Shown: piece after piece, positions 23,385 to 35,200 of the stretch
How the letters are laid out: each line of letters begins with the position of its first letter
Numbering within the stretch: position 1 is the first letter of the stretch
DNA from: Salminus brasiliensis
Lineage: Eukaryota > Chordata > Actinopteri > Characiformes > Bryconidae
DNA length: 64,000 bases
Reading direction: 5' to 3'
Assembly (NCBI RefSeq): GCF_030463535.1
Contig: NC_132892.1
Location: forward strand, 33,534,932-33,598,931
The notes under the pieces: model-generated
What the model was told of the DNA's origin: nothing
The model's database searches: none
The model's input: the letters and a program-made list of their open reading frames with translations, nothing else
Made by a program: the position numbers and the translations under genes

Positions 23385-24589
23385 TGTTGTGTTGGTCTAG
23401 CTGATGGTTTGAGGCTATGCTGAAGAATTCTGTGCAATGTGCCAGTAGCCACTGAAAATACTTAAACGTCACTATGATTAATAGCTCTCACCTGTCAGGT
23501 CAAGTTTTGCCTGTTCCCATGTTTAAAATGTACTAATTCAAAGAAACTTTCACCTGCTTTGCAGGACGACTATGTGAGGATGAAGCCTGGTGTCACTCGG
23601 GTTACCTCAAGTGCACATGAACGCTCCCTACACCAACAGCCACATCAAACAAGTCCAGCAGGGGGCAGCATGAATATCCCTGAAATAGATCCATGTTATT
23701 TAGGACCCTTCATTGCAGTGAATGCTCCTTTGGATCCAGATTACATAGATCTTAGCACCCCTAGACTCAGCAGTGTTTATGAAAACCTCAGAGATGACTT
23801 CCTGCAAGAGTCTGTCTATCACACTGTAGAGGTAACCTCCATCTAATATAAAAGAAAGTTTTTTTTTCACAGTGTTTTTTCACATTTTTGGAAATTCTGG
23901 AAACCCTTTCCAGAGCTTGTACATGTGACTCATGATACACAGGTAGGAGTCTTTCTCAAGGACTCTTATTGGTTTGGCATGGTCTTCTTGCCTGGCCAGG
24001 GAGCCAAACATGAGGAAGGTGGTATAGATATCCACTATGCAATACCCACCACATATTGATTTTAACTGTATGTATTTTTTTTTTAAAACATTGGATTTGC
24101 ATACACTTGTAAAAGTTTTGGCTTTAAAATAATATCATAATTCTGCTTGGTTCAACAAAATGCACAATAAAACACTTTTCCAAATACAATGGCTTTGTAT
24201 TTCTTAAGGATGTTAAAGTTTTAATACCTGGAACACAAATGTCTACAAATTAATATCAAACAGAATTATACATTCAGTGCTGTTACATAAACTTTAACAT
24301 GCACACAAGAAAATACACAAACCATACTTCTAAACATAACTGTTGGGGTTTGGAATTGGTTCGTTTTACAGCTCTGTTTTGGTTCTGCTGGATTTTGTTT
24401 TGAAGAAGGAATAAGAGTGTTTGAGGTTCCCATGTGCTGGACTCTCATTATTCAAATTGACTGGGATAAACACAGTTTAACAGGATAACTTTAAGTCCTA
24501 GGAAAAGCCATTTGATGCAGAATCTGAAAATGAAAAAATAAATTAAGAGAAGTCGTTAATGATCCAGACTGAGAGAAAGACCACAAGGT

Positions 24590-25190
24590 TTTGTCATGCT
24601 GGAATATTTCTGTGTATAAATATCTCTGAAAGAAATTAAGAGGGAAGTGTGTGGTTTACACAGGAGAAATGGAAGAAGTGTACATGGGGAAAGTCTGCAA
24701 GCCCATTGAAGCAAGAACCCGACTGAAACAATACGAAACACAAAGGCAACTTATAAAACACTCAGGCCCTGGACAGAGAGGCTACAAGAAGATGAGAAAT
24801 ATCACCATTCCTTAATGTGTCTTTATCTGTACCTTCTCAAGTTGAGCTGAAAAAGATGTATTTGCATTTAAACTCATTTTATTCCATGTTTGTCTCATAC
24901 ACTGGGTGAGATTTTGAGTTCAAGTGTCCTCATGTAAATGCCCAAGTACAGGGAGACTAAATATAAACACCAACGGGAGGTATTCATTATTTAATCAAGC
25001 TATTAATATTAATAAAAACAATAATAAGAAAAAATAGCATAAAAATTATATTTACTGGTGCAGGGTGGACAGACCCCTTAAAGACTCATATCACAGAGTA
25101 ATTCTAACAATAGTGGAAGGACATTTCAGTTTAAGAAGTTACTCAAGCCAAGGTCTTAAAGGGACATTGGGTGTAATAAAAGTCATAGAG
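24590..25190 (+). pseudogene. Decayed copy of the 5' part of receptor B
   Basis: The order of words follows receptor B closely. 'tatttctgtgtataaatat' and 'gggaagtgtgtg' correspond to B's upstream region at 27283-27330. 'tttatctgtaccttctcaag' corresponds to the end of B's signal exon. 'aagtgtcctcatgtaaatgc', 'gactaaatataaacaccaa' and 'ttactggtgcagggtggaca' correspond to parts of its V exon. The ATG-to-donor region is mutated, about half of the V exon is missing or replaced by AT-rich sequence, and stops are frequent. It is a dead tandem duplicate. Confidence 0.8.
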
Positions 25191-25639
25191 CATTTGGGGT
25201 TATGCATCATAAAATATGATGTTAGTGTGAGGTAAGAAAAAAAGGTAAAAAGTTACTTGTGCAATCATCACACTGCGTAAAATGTCACCATCCGGCCACA
25301 CTCATCATTCATAATTCATCTAATATTTGTCATTTGTTAGTTTACTGACAGTAAGGGCTAAAACACAGGATCTGCTACCAAGATGTTTTGCTTCTTTAAT
25401 AGTTATTAATAATCAGGTGGCAGAGCTCCACAGGCCATTGTGATATAATGTACTGTGTACTGTGTACAACTGCTACTACCCATTTTTTTAAACTAAGTTA
25501 GTGGTCCTCTCTGGTATCACTGGTATATTTTAGGCTTTAACTTTTACAATAAATTATGTATTATGTTTTTTGTTGGGCAACACAGTGGATTTTAAACATT
25601 GAAAACAAAGAATTTTGTCTTCTGATATTTATTCAACAG

Positions 25640-25787
25640 CCCACTGACAGCACTGAGAACATCATCCACCCAACAAGGTCTCAGACTGCATCATCATCAT
25701 CACTGAGGCTACTAATTAAACCTGAAGATAATTCACACATGACTACAGACTGTATCAAAAGAACCAAAAGCACCAAAGAAAATTAAA
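25640..25787 (+). pseudogene. Possible stalk-exon relic downstream of the decayed copy
   Basis: After an acceptor-like 'atttattcaacag' the sequence reads PTDSTENIIHPTRSQTASSS, a Ser/Thr-rich stretch like the stalk exons of these receptors. A similar phrase ('ggtctctgactgtatcttca') recurs near 26570-26640. There is no clear donor and no membrane exon follows. Confidence 0.35.
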
Positions 25788-26345
25788 GCTTGTATAGATG
25801 TATCAGTTTGTATGCAGTGGCTTGCAGAGGTTTGGGATTGGGCTTGCAAAAAAAGGTATTCCAGAGCTCAGCTTGACCTCCATTTGTCTTGATACCTGCC
25901 ACTTTTTGGAAACTAATTATTGCTCTGCAGCTGCTTAGATGAGATTTCCCTTTGTCACTCTAAATTGTACAAAACAAAAATTAATACACAATAATCTTGC
26001 TTTCATCATCTTTAATTTTCACAAAAACAGATCAAATCATTGTCTGTATGTCCACAACAAATGCAAAGAAACACAAGAAAGACTAGATTAAATGTTTATA
26101 CATTTTATTGTTTTTTTCTTTTTTATATCAAGAATTTACAGGAACTCATAAAATGCTTCACTTAAAATAAGAAATAATAAAGACAAATGAAGGCTACTGT
26201 TACCTGCTTAATCCCAAAAGTGACCTTATAAAATTCCAATGAAATACCATAGTTTACTCCAGCTCTCAACTTCACATCTTCCTACACTTCCTACGCCTGT
26301 AGGTGGCACTGTGGGGACATGCTATAAATTAACTTTCTTGCACTT

Positions 26346-26460
26346 AATCGAATCAAAATCAAATCAAATCAAATCAAATTTTATTTGTCACATACATAGT
26401 CATACACAGTATAACTTGCAGTGAAATGCTTTTATGACAGTCTGCCCACATCAAGCTATA
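26346..26460 (-). repeat. Retroelement 3'-end fragment
   Basis: A run of 'aaatcaaatcaaatcaaatt' is followed by 'ttatttgtcacatacatagt' and 'gcagtgaaatgctttt', the usual wording of a dispersed fish retroelement tail. Confidence 0.5.
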
Positions 26461-26889
26461 CAATAAAAATCTACATTTAAACTTAACTAAACCTTAACTT
26501 AATGAAGTAAAGTGCAAAAGTGCAAAAGAAAAATAAAATAAAAAAATAAAAAAACTTATACTTACAGCTTAAGGTCTCTGACTGTATCTTCATCATCACT
26601 GTGGTTAACTGATAAATCTAAAGACAAGTCTAAAGACATGTTCTAAAGTAACCTTCTTGCACTTATACTTACAGCTACTTACACTGACTGTTGAGTCCAG
26701 TCCTGTAAAGAATCATCTTTGGGCAAGCAAAACACCCTAAGCAAAACCTAGGGTGGGGGATTCCCAGGTGTGACAGTTAGGAGAAGGGAGACCACTACCA
26801 TGTGAAGATAGGGGTACTCCAAGGTTGGGTACCAGGTCAGGAGGGCGACCCGGCCAATAATTAAGAAATGGAAAGGAATAAACTGGACT

Positions 26890-27075
26890 CAAAATTGGGT
26901 TAAGAAAGTAACAAATGAAGAAAGGAAGGAAGAAGAAAAGTAGGGAAAAAAAGAAAAGGAAAAGGAAAGAACAGAAGGACAAAATAAGGGAAGGAAAGAA
27001 AGAAACCAATGAACAAAGAAAGAAAGTGAAAGAAAAATGAATAAAGAAAAAAAAAGGAAGGCAGGGATGAGCGAA
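26890..27075. repeat. Purine-rich (GGAAA)-type tract
   Basis: Nearly all A and G on the plus strand. The long minus-strand open frames of Phe/Leu/Ser here are composition artefacts. Confidence 0.9.
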
Positions 27076-27478
27076 CAATGGAAAAAAAAACTAAAAGAGA
27101 GAACTTCAACTGACAACCGTCACTGAAATCAGTAGTTGACTTCATCTGACTGGTCTTCTGAACCTTTCACCAGTTCAGTCTTGCCTATAAACTATTGACC
27201 TCTTTACTGTGGCGGTCCAGATTTGAATTGGAACTGTACATAAAGAGAAAAGAAAGGGATGAGTGGACATGCATTTGTTATGCTGGACTATTCGTGTGTA
27301 TAAATGTCTCTAAAAGCAAAGGGGAAGTGTGTGTTTGTGTGTGTAAGAAAGCCAAATGAAGAAACAGACATGAGGAAACAGAGTTAAAACAAAGTTACGA
27401 AACACTAAAACCAATTGTAGACGTTTGTCTTTGGACAGAGCATGTGTAGCAGAAGTAGCAGAAGCAACAGTAAGAAAT

Positions 27479-30377
27479 ATGACCAGTTTTCTGAACATCT
27501 TCATCTGTACCTTCACAGGTAGGGCTGAAATAAGTGTATTTCTTTGTATTTAAATCTATTTTGTGCCATCATTATCTTACCCAGACTTTTTATGTCAGTT
27601 TTAGGTAACAGTATGGGAGACACCATTAGCCTGAAGGGTCATGTTGGAGGAGAAATTCAGATCAGGTGTTCTCATCTACATGCCAAAGACAATGTGAAGT
27701 ATTTCTGCAATGAGGCATGCCTTACAGAGGAGGACATTCTCATAAAAAGTACAGGAAGACTGAATACAAACACCAAAGGGAGGTTCTCTTTATTTGATCA
27801 AGGTACGGGAAACTTCCGTGTAAACATCTCTGGCCTGATGAAGTCAGACTCTGGGATTTACTGGTGCGGAGTGGACAGATCTCTTAAAGACACATTTCAC
27901 AAAGTGATTCTAACAGTAGAGGAAGGTAAGACATAGATGGATGTTAAACAGTAACTCTGGCTTGTTTTCTTAGCATTGTTGTTTTTTCTTTCACCTCAAA
28001 AGCATAAGGGACTAAAGGCATTTGTATGTTTGACAGTACGCTCACATTTTTCCTGTAACTCGCATTAGTGGGACTGCATGACTGAATGTGTTGCTGGAAA
28101 TTTCCATTAGAAATAAATGTATTGGCTTTTAATTAAAGAACATATTTGCTGTATATTCTTAAAACCCTTTGTGTAGATTTATGTCCGTTATCTTACACAC
28201 TTCCACTTGCACTGTATATTCTAATTATAGATGAATGTAAAAAATAAACTGCCCATGGACGTCATCAACAAGTAACATCATTTAACAAGTTCCTCATGGG
28301 GGATTCCTGTGAAATAAATCTGTTGGCTCAGCTGACTGGATTCTTAAAACTAAACAGTTGTTTATGAACAATTTATATTCATAATTGCTTTATTTTGAAG
28401 CCTAAGTCAGATAAAATCTCAAGTATACTACGGCATAGTAAATTCTGACCAACCATCTGTGTGTCAGCAATTGAATATTGCATCAATTAATTAAGTCATG
28501 CAGCTTCGCTACGTTTATTTAGCATCATGTTCTGTCTCTTTGCTGTCATTTATTTTTGTCTTAGCTCCACATACCACTTCCTGCACAACGCAGAGTCTTC
28601 CAGATCAGAGCACATCTGAAGGAACAGGTAATTGAATATTCAAATAAAGCTGCAAAACATTAAGAACACTTGGGGTGGGGTGTTTCTGAGTGGTGCAACT
28701 AGCAAGTTAATTAACAGATTAAGTGAATCCGTTGAAGGCTGGGAGAGCAAGAGAATGTACAGGCCAGGGATTCTTCCGAACCAGGGTTGAGCACCACAAG
28801 GATGCAGAACAGTGAAGTGTACCAAACTGGGCACAGCAGTGGTGGAGAAAGCATGTCTCAGGCTTGCCCTTTTTCCTGGTTGGCAGCATAGTACAGCAGA
28901 AGTAGATCTAGTCAGAGAAAAGAATGAGGAAGAAAGAAAGGAAGAAATTAAGAAAGATAGAAGGAAAGAAGAACATTATTTGTGATCATACCTCTGTTCT
29001 TTTCTCATATTGTGTTTTTCAGAGAAGAGCATTGAAAGGACAGAGTTAGAAACATCATCCACCACCACCACCACGAGGCACTTAACAACCACAGACACAA
29101 CAGACACATCTGGCAACAGTCAGTACAAACGTTTTTGCTGATCATGTTATTGTTTTAGTATTCGGACCATTGGTTTGTAGATTCATTGGTTTAATGCCCA
29201 GGTCTACTAAGCTACCACTGTTAAATACTGGAGTAAAGGCTTTAAGCCTCTCTGCTCCAGGGGGTAGTGTAGCATGGCAGACTATGCACCCTGACACCAG
29301 TTTTCTAAGCTCAGATATGTGAACAGAAGAATTTGAATGCACTGTACGGGTAGACATTAACTTTATAACACTTCCTAAATATTGACTTAGTCAGTACGGC
29401 CCTCTATCTATCACTACTGCTACTGCTACAGTCCTTTACCCTTATTTAAATAGGACACTTTAGAGGCTTTGTAGATACTTACAGTAATTTTCCCTTAACT
29501 TGAACTAATTTTTACAATGTTCCTAAACCCTGCCCCTGGTCCTGATTCTAACTCATACTCTAACACTGACTGCTGAGAACTGTCAGTTTTGATCTGTAGA
29601 TCATCTATGGGGGCTAAAGTGTACTATTCAAATAAAGTGAGATCAAAACATGCAAGTGTTTTTGATCTTATTTGAGAAGTATGACTATATTTTTATGTAT
29701 TTTTATATGTTTTTCTATGTTTTTCATAAAACATTGAAATTTTGAATTTTGCATTTTACAGGACAGATCATTTACATAAGCGCTGGTTTAATCTGTTTGG
29801 TGTTGATTTCTGCCATCTGTTTAATCATTTTGATAAAACAAACTAATCAAAGAAAAGCCATAAAACACAAAGCAGGCAAGGTAAGACTTTCTGTTATGGG
29901 TGTGTGTCAGATGTTCTTCATTGTATAATTAGAAAAAAAGGGACAAATATAACATATTTCTTGCACATAACATTTATTATCTTTACATTTGTGATTCAGG
30001 CTCAGCCCAACTGGAATAAACACACCAGTCAGAATCCAGATGCTCAAAAGTCCACAAAAACCAATCAGCAGAAAATCATTGAATCCTCAGCCAATCAGAG
30101 GTCACCTGCCAGTAGGAGGCCCCACTCAGACCCCAGTTCGACCGAATACTCCAACGTTACGCCACACTCTCATGACGCTCTCAATTACACAACAGTAAAC
30201 TTTGCGAGTCCATCTGATGACCTCAATTACTCCACCGTTATCTTCATCAGAGAAAGTGACTCCCACACTAACCACCCTTCAGGATCACTCTACTCTACTG
30301 TTAAACCTACAGACAGTTCACACTCCACTGAAGATGCAAATGCTGTCATATATTCCACCATAAGGACAGCAAGGTAG
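27479..30377 (+). CDS. CMRF35/pIgR-like receptor B with four ITIMs
   Basis: Exons: signal 27479-27518 (MTSFLNIFICTFTG), V-set 27605-27925, stalk 28565-28627 and 29023-29118, membrane 29762-29880, tail 30000-30377, giving 338 residues in one consistent frame. The V domain has the B-strand CSH, KYFCNEAC with the extra family disulfide, and DSGIYWCGVD. The second stalk exon is mucin-like (TSSTTTTTR...). The membrane segment IYISAGLICLVLISAICLII has no charge. The tail carries four strict ITIMs (LNYTTV, LNYSTV, SLYSTV, VIYSTI) and one ITSM-type TEYSNV. This is the most heavily ITIM-loaded member of the array. By family analogy it is an inhibitory receptor recruiting SHP-type phosphatases on myeloid cells. 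Its ligand cannot be told from sequence. AATAAA repeats follow at about 30640-30660. Confidence 0.9.
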
Positions 30378-32155
30378 AGCTTATCTACCTCACCCATGTT
30401 ACACTGTATACTGCCTTCAGTCACTGAGTTTGTTTAAAGCAGCTTGTAAATACACTGCATGTGTAGAACTGGACATTGAAGCAGATGGTGAACAGGCTTG
30501 CTTCCTCAATTTCACACCGGAATCTGTAGTGGCTGATATTGTGTAATTTAATAACACATGTCTTCAGATTACTGTCAGATGCTCTCAACAGTAACCGGAG
30601 GTAAATAATGAATTAATATAATTGTAAATGCAAAAAAATAAATAAATGAATAAATAAATAAACAAAAAAATCATCTTTTTTAAGTGGCTGTTTACAAGTT
30701 TGCTGCTAGGACAACCATATCCTCATAAATGATAAAATACTACTGTCACCCTTCAGGTCTCCAAGCTGCCTCCGCTGATTCCTCTACTACATACTACATT
30801 TCCCACACTCTGTTCTTCTCACCCCTCCCAGGTACTATTCACTTTCAGCTGTGTTTCATTGCCTTCTGTTTGTCACTTGACGACAAAATATTGCCAACCT
30901 TTTTGTTGAATACAGAACATTTATTGTATTTTTTGTACTTTTCTGGTTACTGGTTCCTTTTCATTCTTGTTTTCCTCCTGTTCGCTCTTTCCTTTTGTTT
31001 TTATTTGCTTGGGTAAGTTTGGATCTAGTAGTTTTTGACTTTGGCTCTGTTCACAGTGTAAGATTCTGACTCGCACCTGTGTGTAGTATTTTTAGTTGTT
31101 CTAGAGTACTGTTTATAATAAACAAACCATGTTTCACTCTATTTATAAATGAGCACCAGAGTAGTCTTCATTACTACTTTAGTAACGTCTTTACTACGTT
31201 TAGAAAAATACTTTGGATGGACCCATCTGATTCTATTTTGCAGATACATTTATGCATAACCTATTTACATTGCTTACATGGATGTTATCTTGGTCAAAAA
31301 TAGAGATACAAGGTTTTTGAGGGACAGCAACAATATTTAGCATGCATATATTTTAATACATATCATTGCTGCCAGGCAAAAACCTCATATCTCCAAAATG
31401 TCAAAGAGAAGGGAAAAAATACATTCATTACAGTCATTGTATTTCATTCCAAGACAGTTTGAAGCATTTTTATTGGTCCACCGACATAATGTAAACTGCC
31501 AGAATCACAAAATGGTAAAACAAAATAAGTCTTTCTGTCAAACAACAAGGATATTATTTTATATTTAAATATAAAATAATATATTTAATACATATAATAT
31601 ATTTTAATTACCAAATTGAGGTTACATTGAATGAGCACTAATGCTGTGTCCCAGACTACATACAATACATCCAGCACACTAAAGAATGTAATAGTGCACC
31701 ACCATTAGACGTGTCCATGTTTTTGTACTATAAGGCAGTTGCAGGCAAGAGTCACAAGAGTGGCTCAACACCCACATCCTGCCTCTGCATGTTCTAACCT
31801 AACTAGTCCCCAACCTTTGATGTCAGCAAACAAAAGCTTTGGTATGTCTAATTTTTCTAATAAAAGCTGCGGTTTTAAGGATAATAAAGCTTTTCCCTCG
31901 TGAAGGGAATGGAGTCTAATGACCCCACCACCACGTGATGCTCATGATTTCATCAGCTCTGCTGGGTTTGGTCCCCACAGAAGAAGAAATACAAACACAA
32001 GGCTTTGTCAGAGTTGTCAGAATATTTCACACACACTTCCACAAACGGAAGAATCGGTTCAGCTGTCACTTTCAGGTTAGCAGCTTAAGAAGAGCACATA
32101 GTTTGAAGGAATTAAACATGGGCATTGCAGTTGTCACAGTTAACAAAGGAAGATT

Positions 32156-32187
<32 letters not shown>

Positions 32188-32219
32188 CAGTGGGTTGCCA
32201 GATGTTTGAATTTTCAAAG
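30378..32219. other. Intergenic stretch between receptors B and C
   Basis: I see no exon. Part of it (31300-31540) has the phrase 'caaaaacctcatatctccaa', which has an inverted partner near 34960-35040 ('atggagatacaaggttattc'), suggesting an old dispersed repeat. An AAC microsatellite (32156-32186) lies just upstream of receptor C. Confidence 0.5.
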
Positions 32220-35200
32220 ATGAAGATTTTTCTTAGCACCTTGTTCATTCTTCTAGCTGGTAAGATTTCCTAGGACTATTTAATACATTTTGTTAAATTA
32301 TTCAGTAAATATGTGTTCAAACTGCCTATACTGTGACAAATATAAGCTTGAAATGTTTCAAACTGTAATAACAAGTGATGAAACTGTTGAACTGAGTTGA
32401 ATAAAACTATTTAAACTGATTTTTATATTAAACTAACAATTTGGTTTAAGGCTGTCATAGATAGACTAGTTCAACACATTAAAATGTGCAGAAACTCAAC
32501 ATTTAAATTGGCATAAGACAAAAAAAGTGAAAATCTCCTTTGTTCTCTCTTGTTTCTGGCAGTTGTGAGCGGTGAGGTATGTGAAGAGATTAAAGTGAGA
32601 GTAACAGAGCACAAAACCGCTGTCATCCCGTGTCCTTATGCTAAAGGATATGAAGATTATCCCAAGTACTTCTGTAAGGGAATCTATAAAGATTGTGCAA
32701 ACCTTATAAGAAGTAACGGAAAGGACATGTGGACATATGAAGGAAGATTTTCTCTGGCTGATGACACTGAGAAAAAAAAAGTTGTGGCTTACATGGCTAA
32801 CCTCAGCATGGAGGATGCAGGGCCGTACGGCTGTGGAATTGAAACAAAATGGAGAGATCCATTTACTGTAGTCTATCTGACGGTGATTAAGGGTATGCAC
32901 TGTTTAAATGTGTCTCTCAGCTTTTTCTGTGTTGGAGATCCAGCAGTGATTAAGGGGCAGTGGTGGCTCAGCGGTTAGAGCGCCGGGATATCGATAACAG
33001 GGTTGTGGGTTCGATTCCCGGGCTCGGCAAGCTGCCACTGTTGGGCCCTTGAGCAAGGCCCCTTTACCCTCTCTGCTCCCCGGGCGCTGGAGTTGGCTGC
33101 CCACCGCTCTGGGTGTGTGTGTGTACTCACTGCCCCTAACACGTGTGTGTGTGAGTGTGTGTTCACTACCAGATGGGTTAAATGCGGAGGACACATTTCG
33201 CTGTACGGTGTACACTGTACAGTGACAAATACGTGCACCTTTACCTAACTCTTTTAACTCTCTCCATCAGCTCCTAATCCACCAAAAATCCACCAATCTC
33301 CTGTTATGATATCCACCTATAAACCTCAAAGTAAGCTATTCTCTCGTATTACCATTTGTTTAGCTGTTGTAGACTGACCTGCATATTGAAACAGGGTAAA
33401 AAAGTAACATGGGTTTTATGTATTTCAACAGGTTCAGGTAGAACACGTTAGAGGTCCTATTCTTTTGTTTTCGATAACCTTGTAATTTAGTAATATTACT
33501 GTAGATTCATCCTGAAGACTGGCATGTAGTGAAGTGAGATTGGTTACTTTAAGGCTACCAAATTAATTTCTTGGGCTGTTTTATGCATGCAACAAAAATA
33601 TACTGTGGATTTAATTTTATATTTAAATTGATCAGACATCAATTTAAATACCTCTTCCAGCTACTGTGGTGTAAAATAAATGTCCCTGTATTTGACTGCA
33701 GTGATTTTTTGGATGTTTATCCACACAGAAATCTGATATATGGCCATAAGTCATGGATTTGACATATATTTTAAAATGTATGTATACAGTCAGGTGAAAA
33801 ATTAAGACGCTTTTTAAATATATATTCAAACATCTGGACATTTGAGCTTAATTCATCAACAAAATGTCATAACAAAATTAATAATATAACTAAACACATC
33901 CTAATTAATAAATGTCTTTTGAGCTGTGGAGCTGTGTTCTCTGGAATTATGGAGGGTGCTCCATCCAATACTTTTGGGTGAGTTGGGGTGGTGAGCATCC
34001 AACATTCTGACCTCACTAATACTTTTGTTGCTGAATGCAATCAAATTCTCACAGCAAAGCTCCAAAATGTAGGAGAAAGCCCTCTTCCCTGGACAGTAGA
34101 AACAGTTACTCCAAACGAAAAACAGGATCAGCTCTTTTATTACCTTTAATTTCAGAAGAAACACTGAATGAGCAGGTGTCCCAATATTTTTGTCCATACA
34201 GTGTATAGGTCAGAATGTAAATTTAATCTAATTAAAATCATAATATCACAGAATGCAGTACCGGACACTATATTAAGGGTTACAAATATTGTACAGTAGC
34301 TGACCAGGCTTTAGGACTGTATGTCCTGTGCATTGAGATATTCTGCAAGATTAATCTTTTTTATGTCTCTCTATCAGTTACTAAGCTACCGAAAATACAC
34401 CAGCCAACCACATCGACCACATTCCCCACCCATTCTTCAAAAGGTAAGATACAGTCCTGTGTTCTGCTGGCTGTTACAGCTTGTGAGTCGATCTACAGAC
34501 TAACATTTTAATCAACATACAAAATCTAAAATTCTGCTGAAAAGAGTGACTTTAGAGTTCAGGTACTTCTGAGTTTAGTTTCACAGGCTGTGTGTGTACG
34601 TGTCTGTGTGTGTGTGTGTGTGTGTGGGGGGGGGGGGGGGCAGGGCACTCCCTTGCAGTGACTAACAGAACAGAAAGTACACCAGAGGACACAGGAAACT
34701 CCACTCTGCCACCACGCTCAGGTCAGAACAACAAAAAAAAATCTCACCCACTATCCATTTTGTCATTTATATTAAGGCTTCCCATCATACAGTCTACAGA
34801 TAGATTATGTTAATGCTATAAGTCTAAATATGTCAAATAATTTAGTTATTTCAAAATCTGTTGTACTTTCAATGAAAGTCAAAGTAAAAAGATTTTATTC
34901 CATTTCATTTGGAGCATTAGTCTATTAATCATGAAATTCTGATACAATATGAAGAAGAACTGCCAGATTCACATTATGGAGAACAATAAGAAACACACAC
35001 AAAAAAAATGGAGATACAAGGTTATTCTATGACAGTGATGATATACCCGTACATTTATACCATGTTTTCAGCAATTCTGACCTAAACTGGCTCTTTTAGC
35101 TCACTTTAGCTATTAGTGGCTCCAGTGGCGCCCACTGTACAGATAACCACACCAGTCATTGCTTGGGTCGGCCTACTTTTAGCTTTTAGATGCTCCAGAG

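Larger units (their letters stand above)
18363..23846 (+). pseudogene. CMRF35/pIgR-like receptor A, interrupted by an in-frame TAG
   Basis: Exons: signal peptide 18363-18402 (MQVYFCVTMFLLSG), V-set 18603-18932, stalk 19899-19946 and 20043-20114, membrane 21936-22052, tail 22406-22455 and 23565-23846. Phases and GT-AG sites agree over 313 codons. The V domain shows the family pattern CHYPP, KYFC with a partner Cys, and DDTGKYWCGVD. The membrane segment is uncharged. The tail has DDYVRMKP, PDYIDL and two strict ITIMs, SVYENL and SVYHTV. Codon 28 or so is TAG (18644-18646), in the position after GY where relatives have a charged or polar residue before GQS. No alternative acceptor restores the frame. 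Everything downstream is intact, so the stop is recent, a segregating null allele, or a base-call error. If read through, it would be an inhibitory myeloid-type receptor. Confidence 0.75.
23847..27478. other. Intergenic stretch between receptors A and B
   Basis: It holds the decayed V-exon copy of receptor B (24590-25190), a possible further exon relic (25640-25787), a retroelement tail (26346-26460) and a purine-rich low-complexity tract (26890-27075). No intact gene is seen. Confidence 0.6.

Noticed and set aside
26737-27145. Long open frames on the minus strand rich in Phe, Leu and Ser
   Set aside because: They are the antisense of a purine-rich tract, with no splice or family signal.
32953-33040. 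tRNA gene with A and B boxes
   Set aside because: The tRNA-like head is fused to a longer body and tail that recur at 14990, so it is a SINE rather than a tRNA gene.
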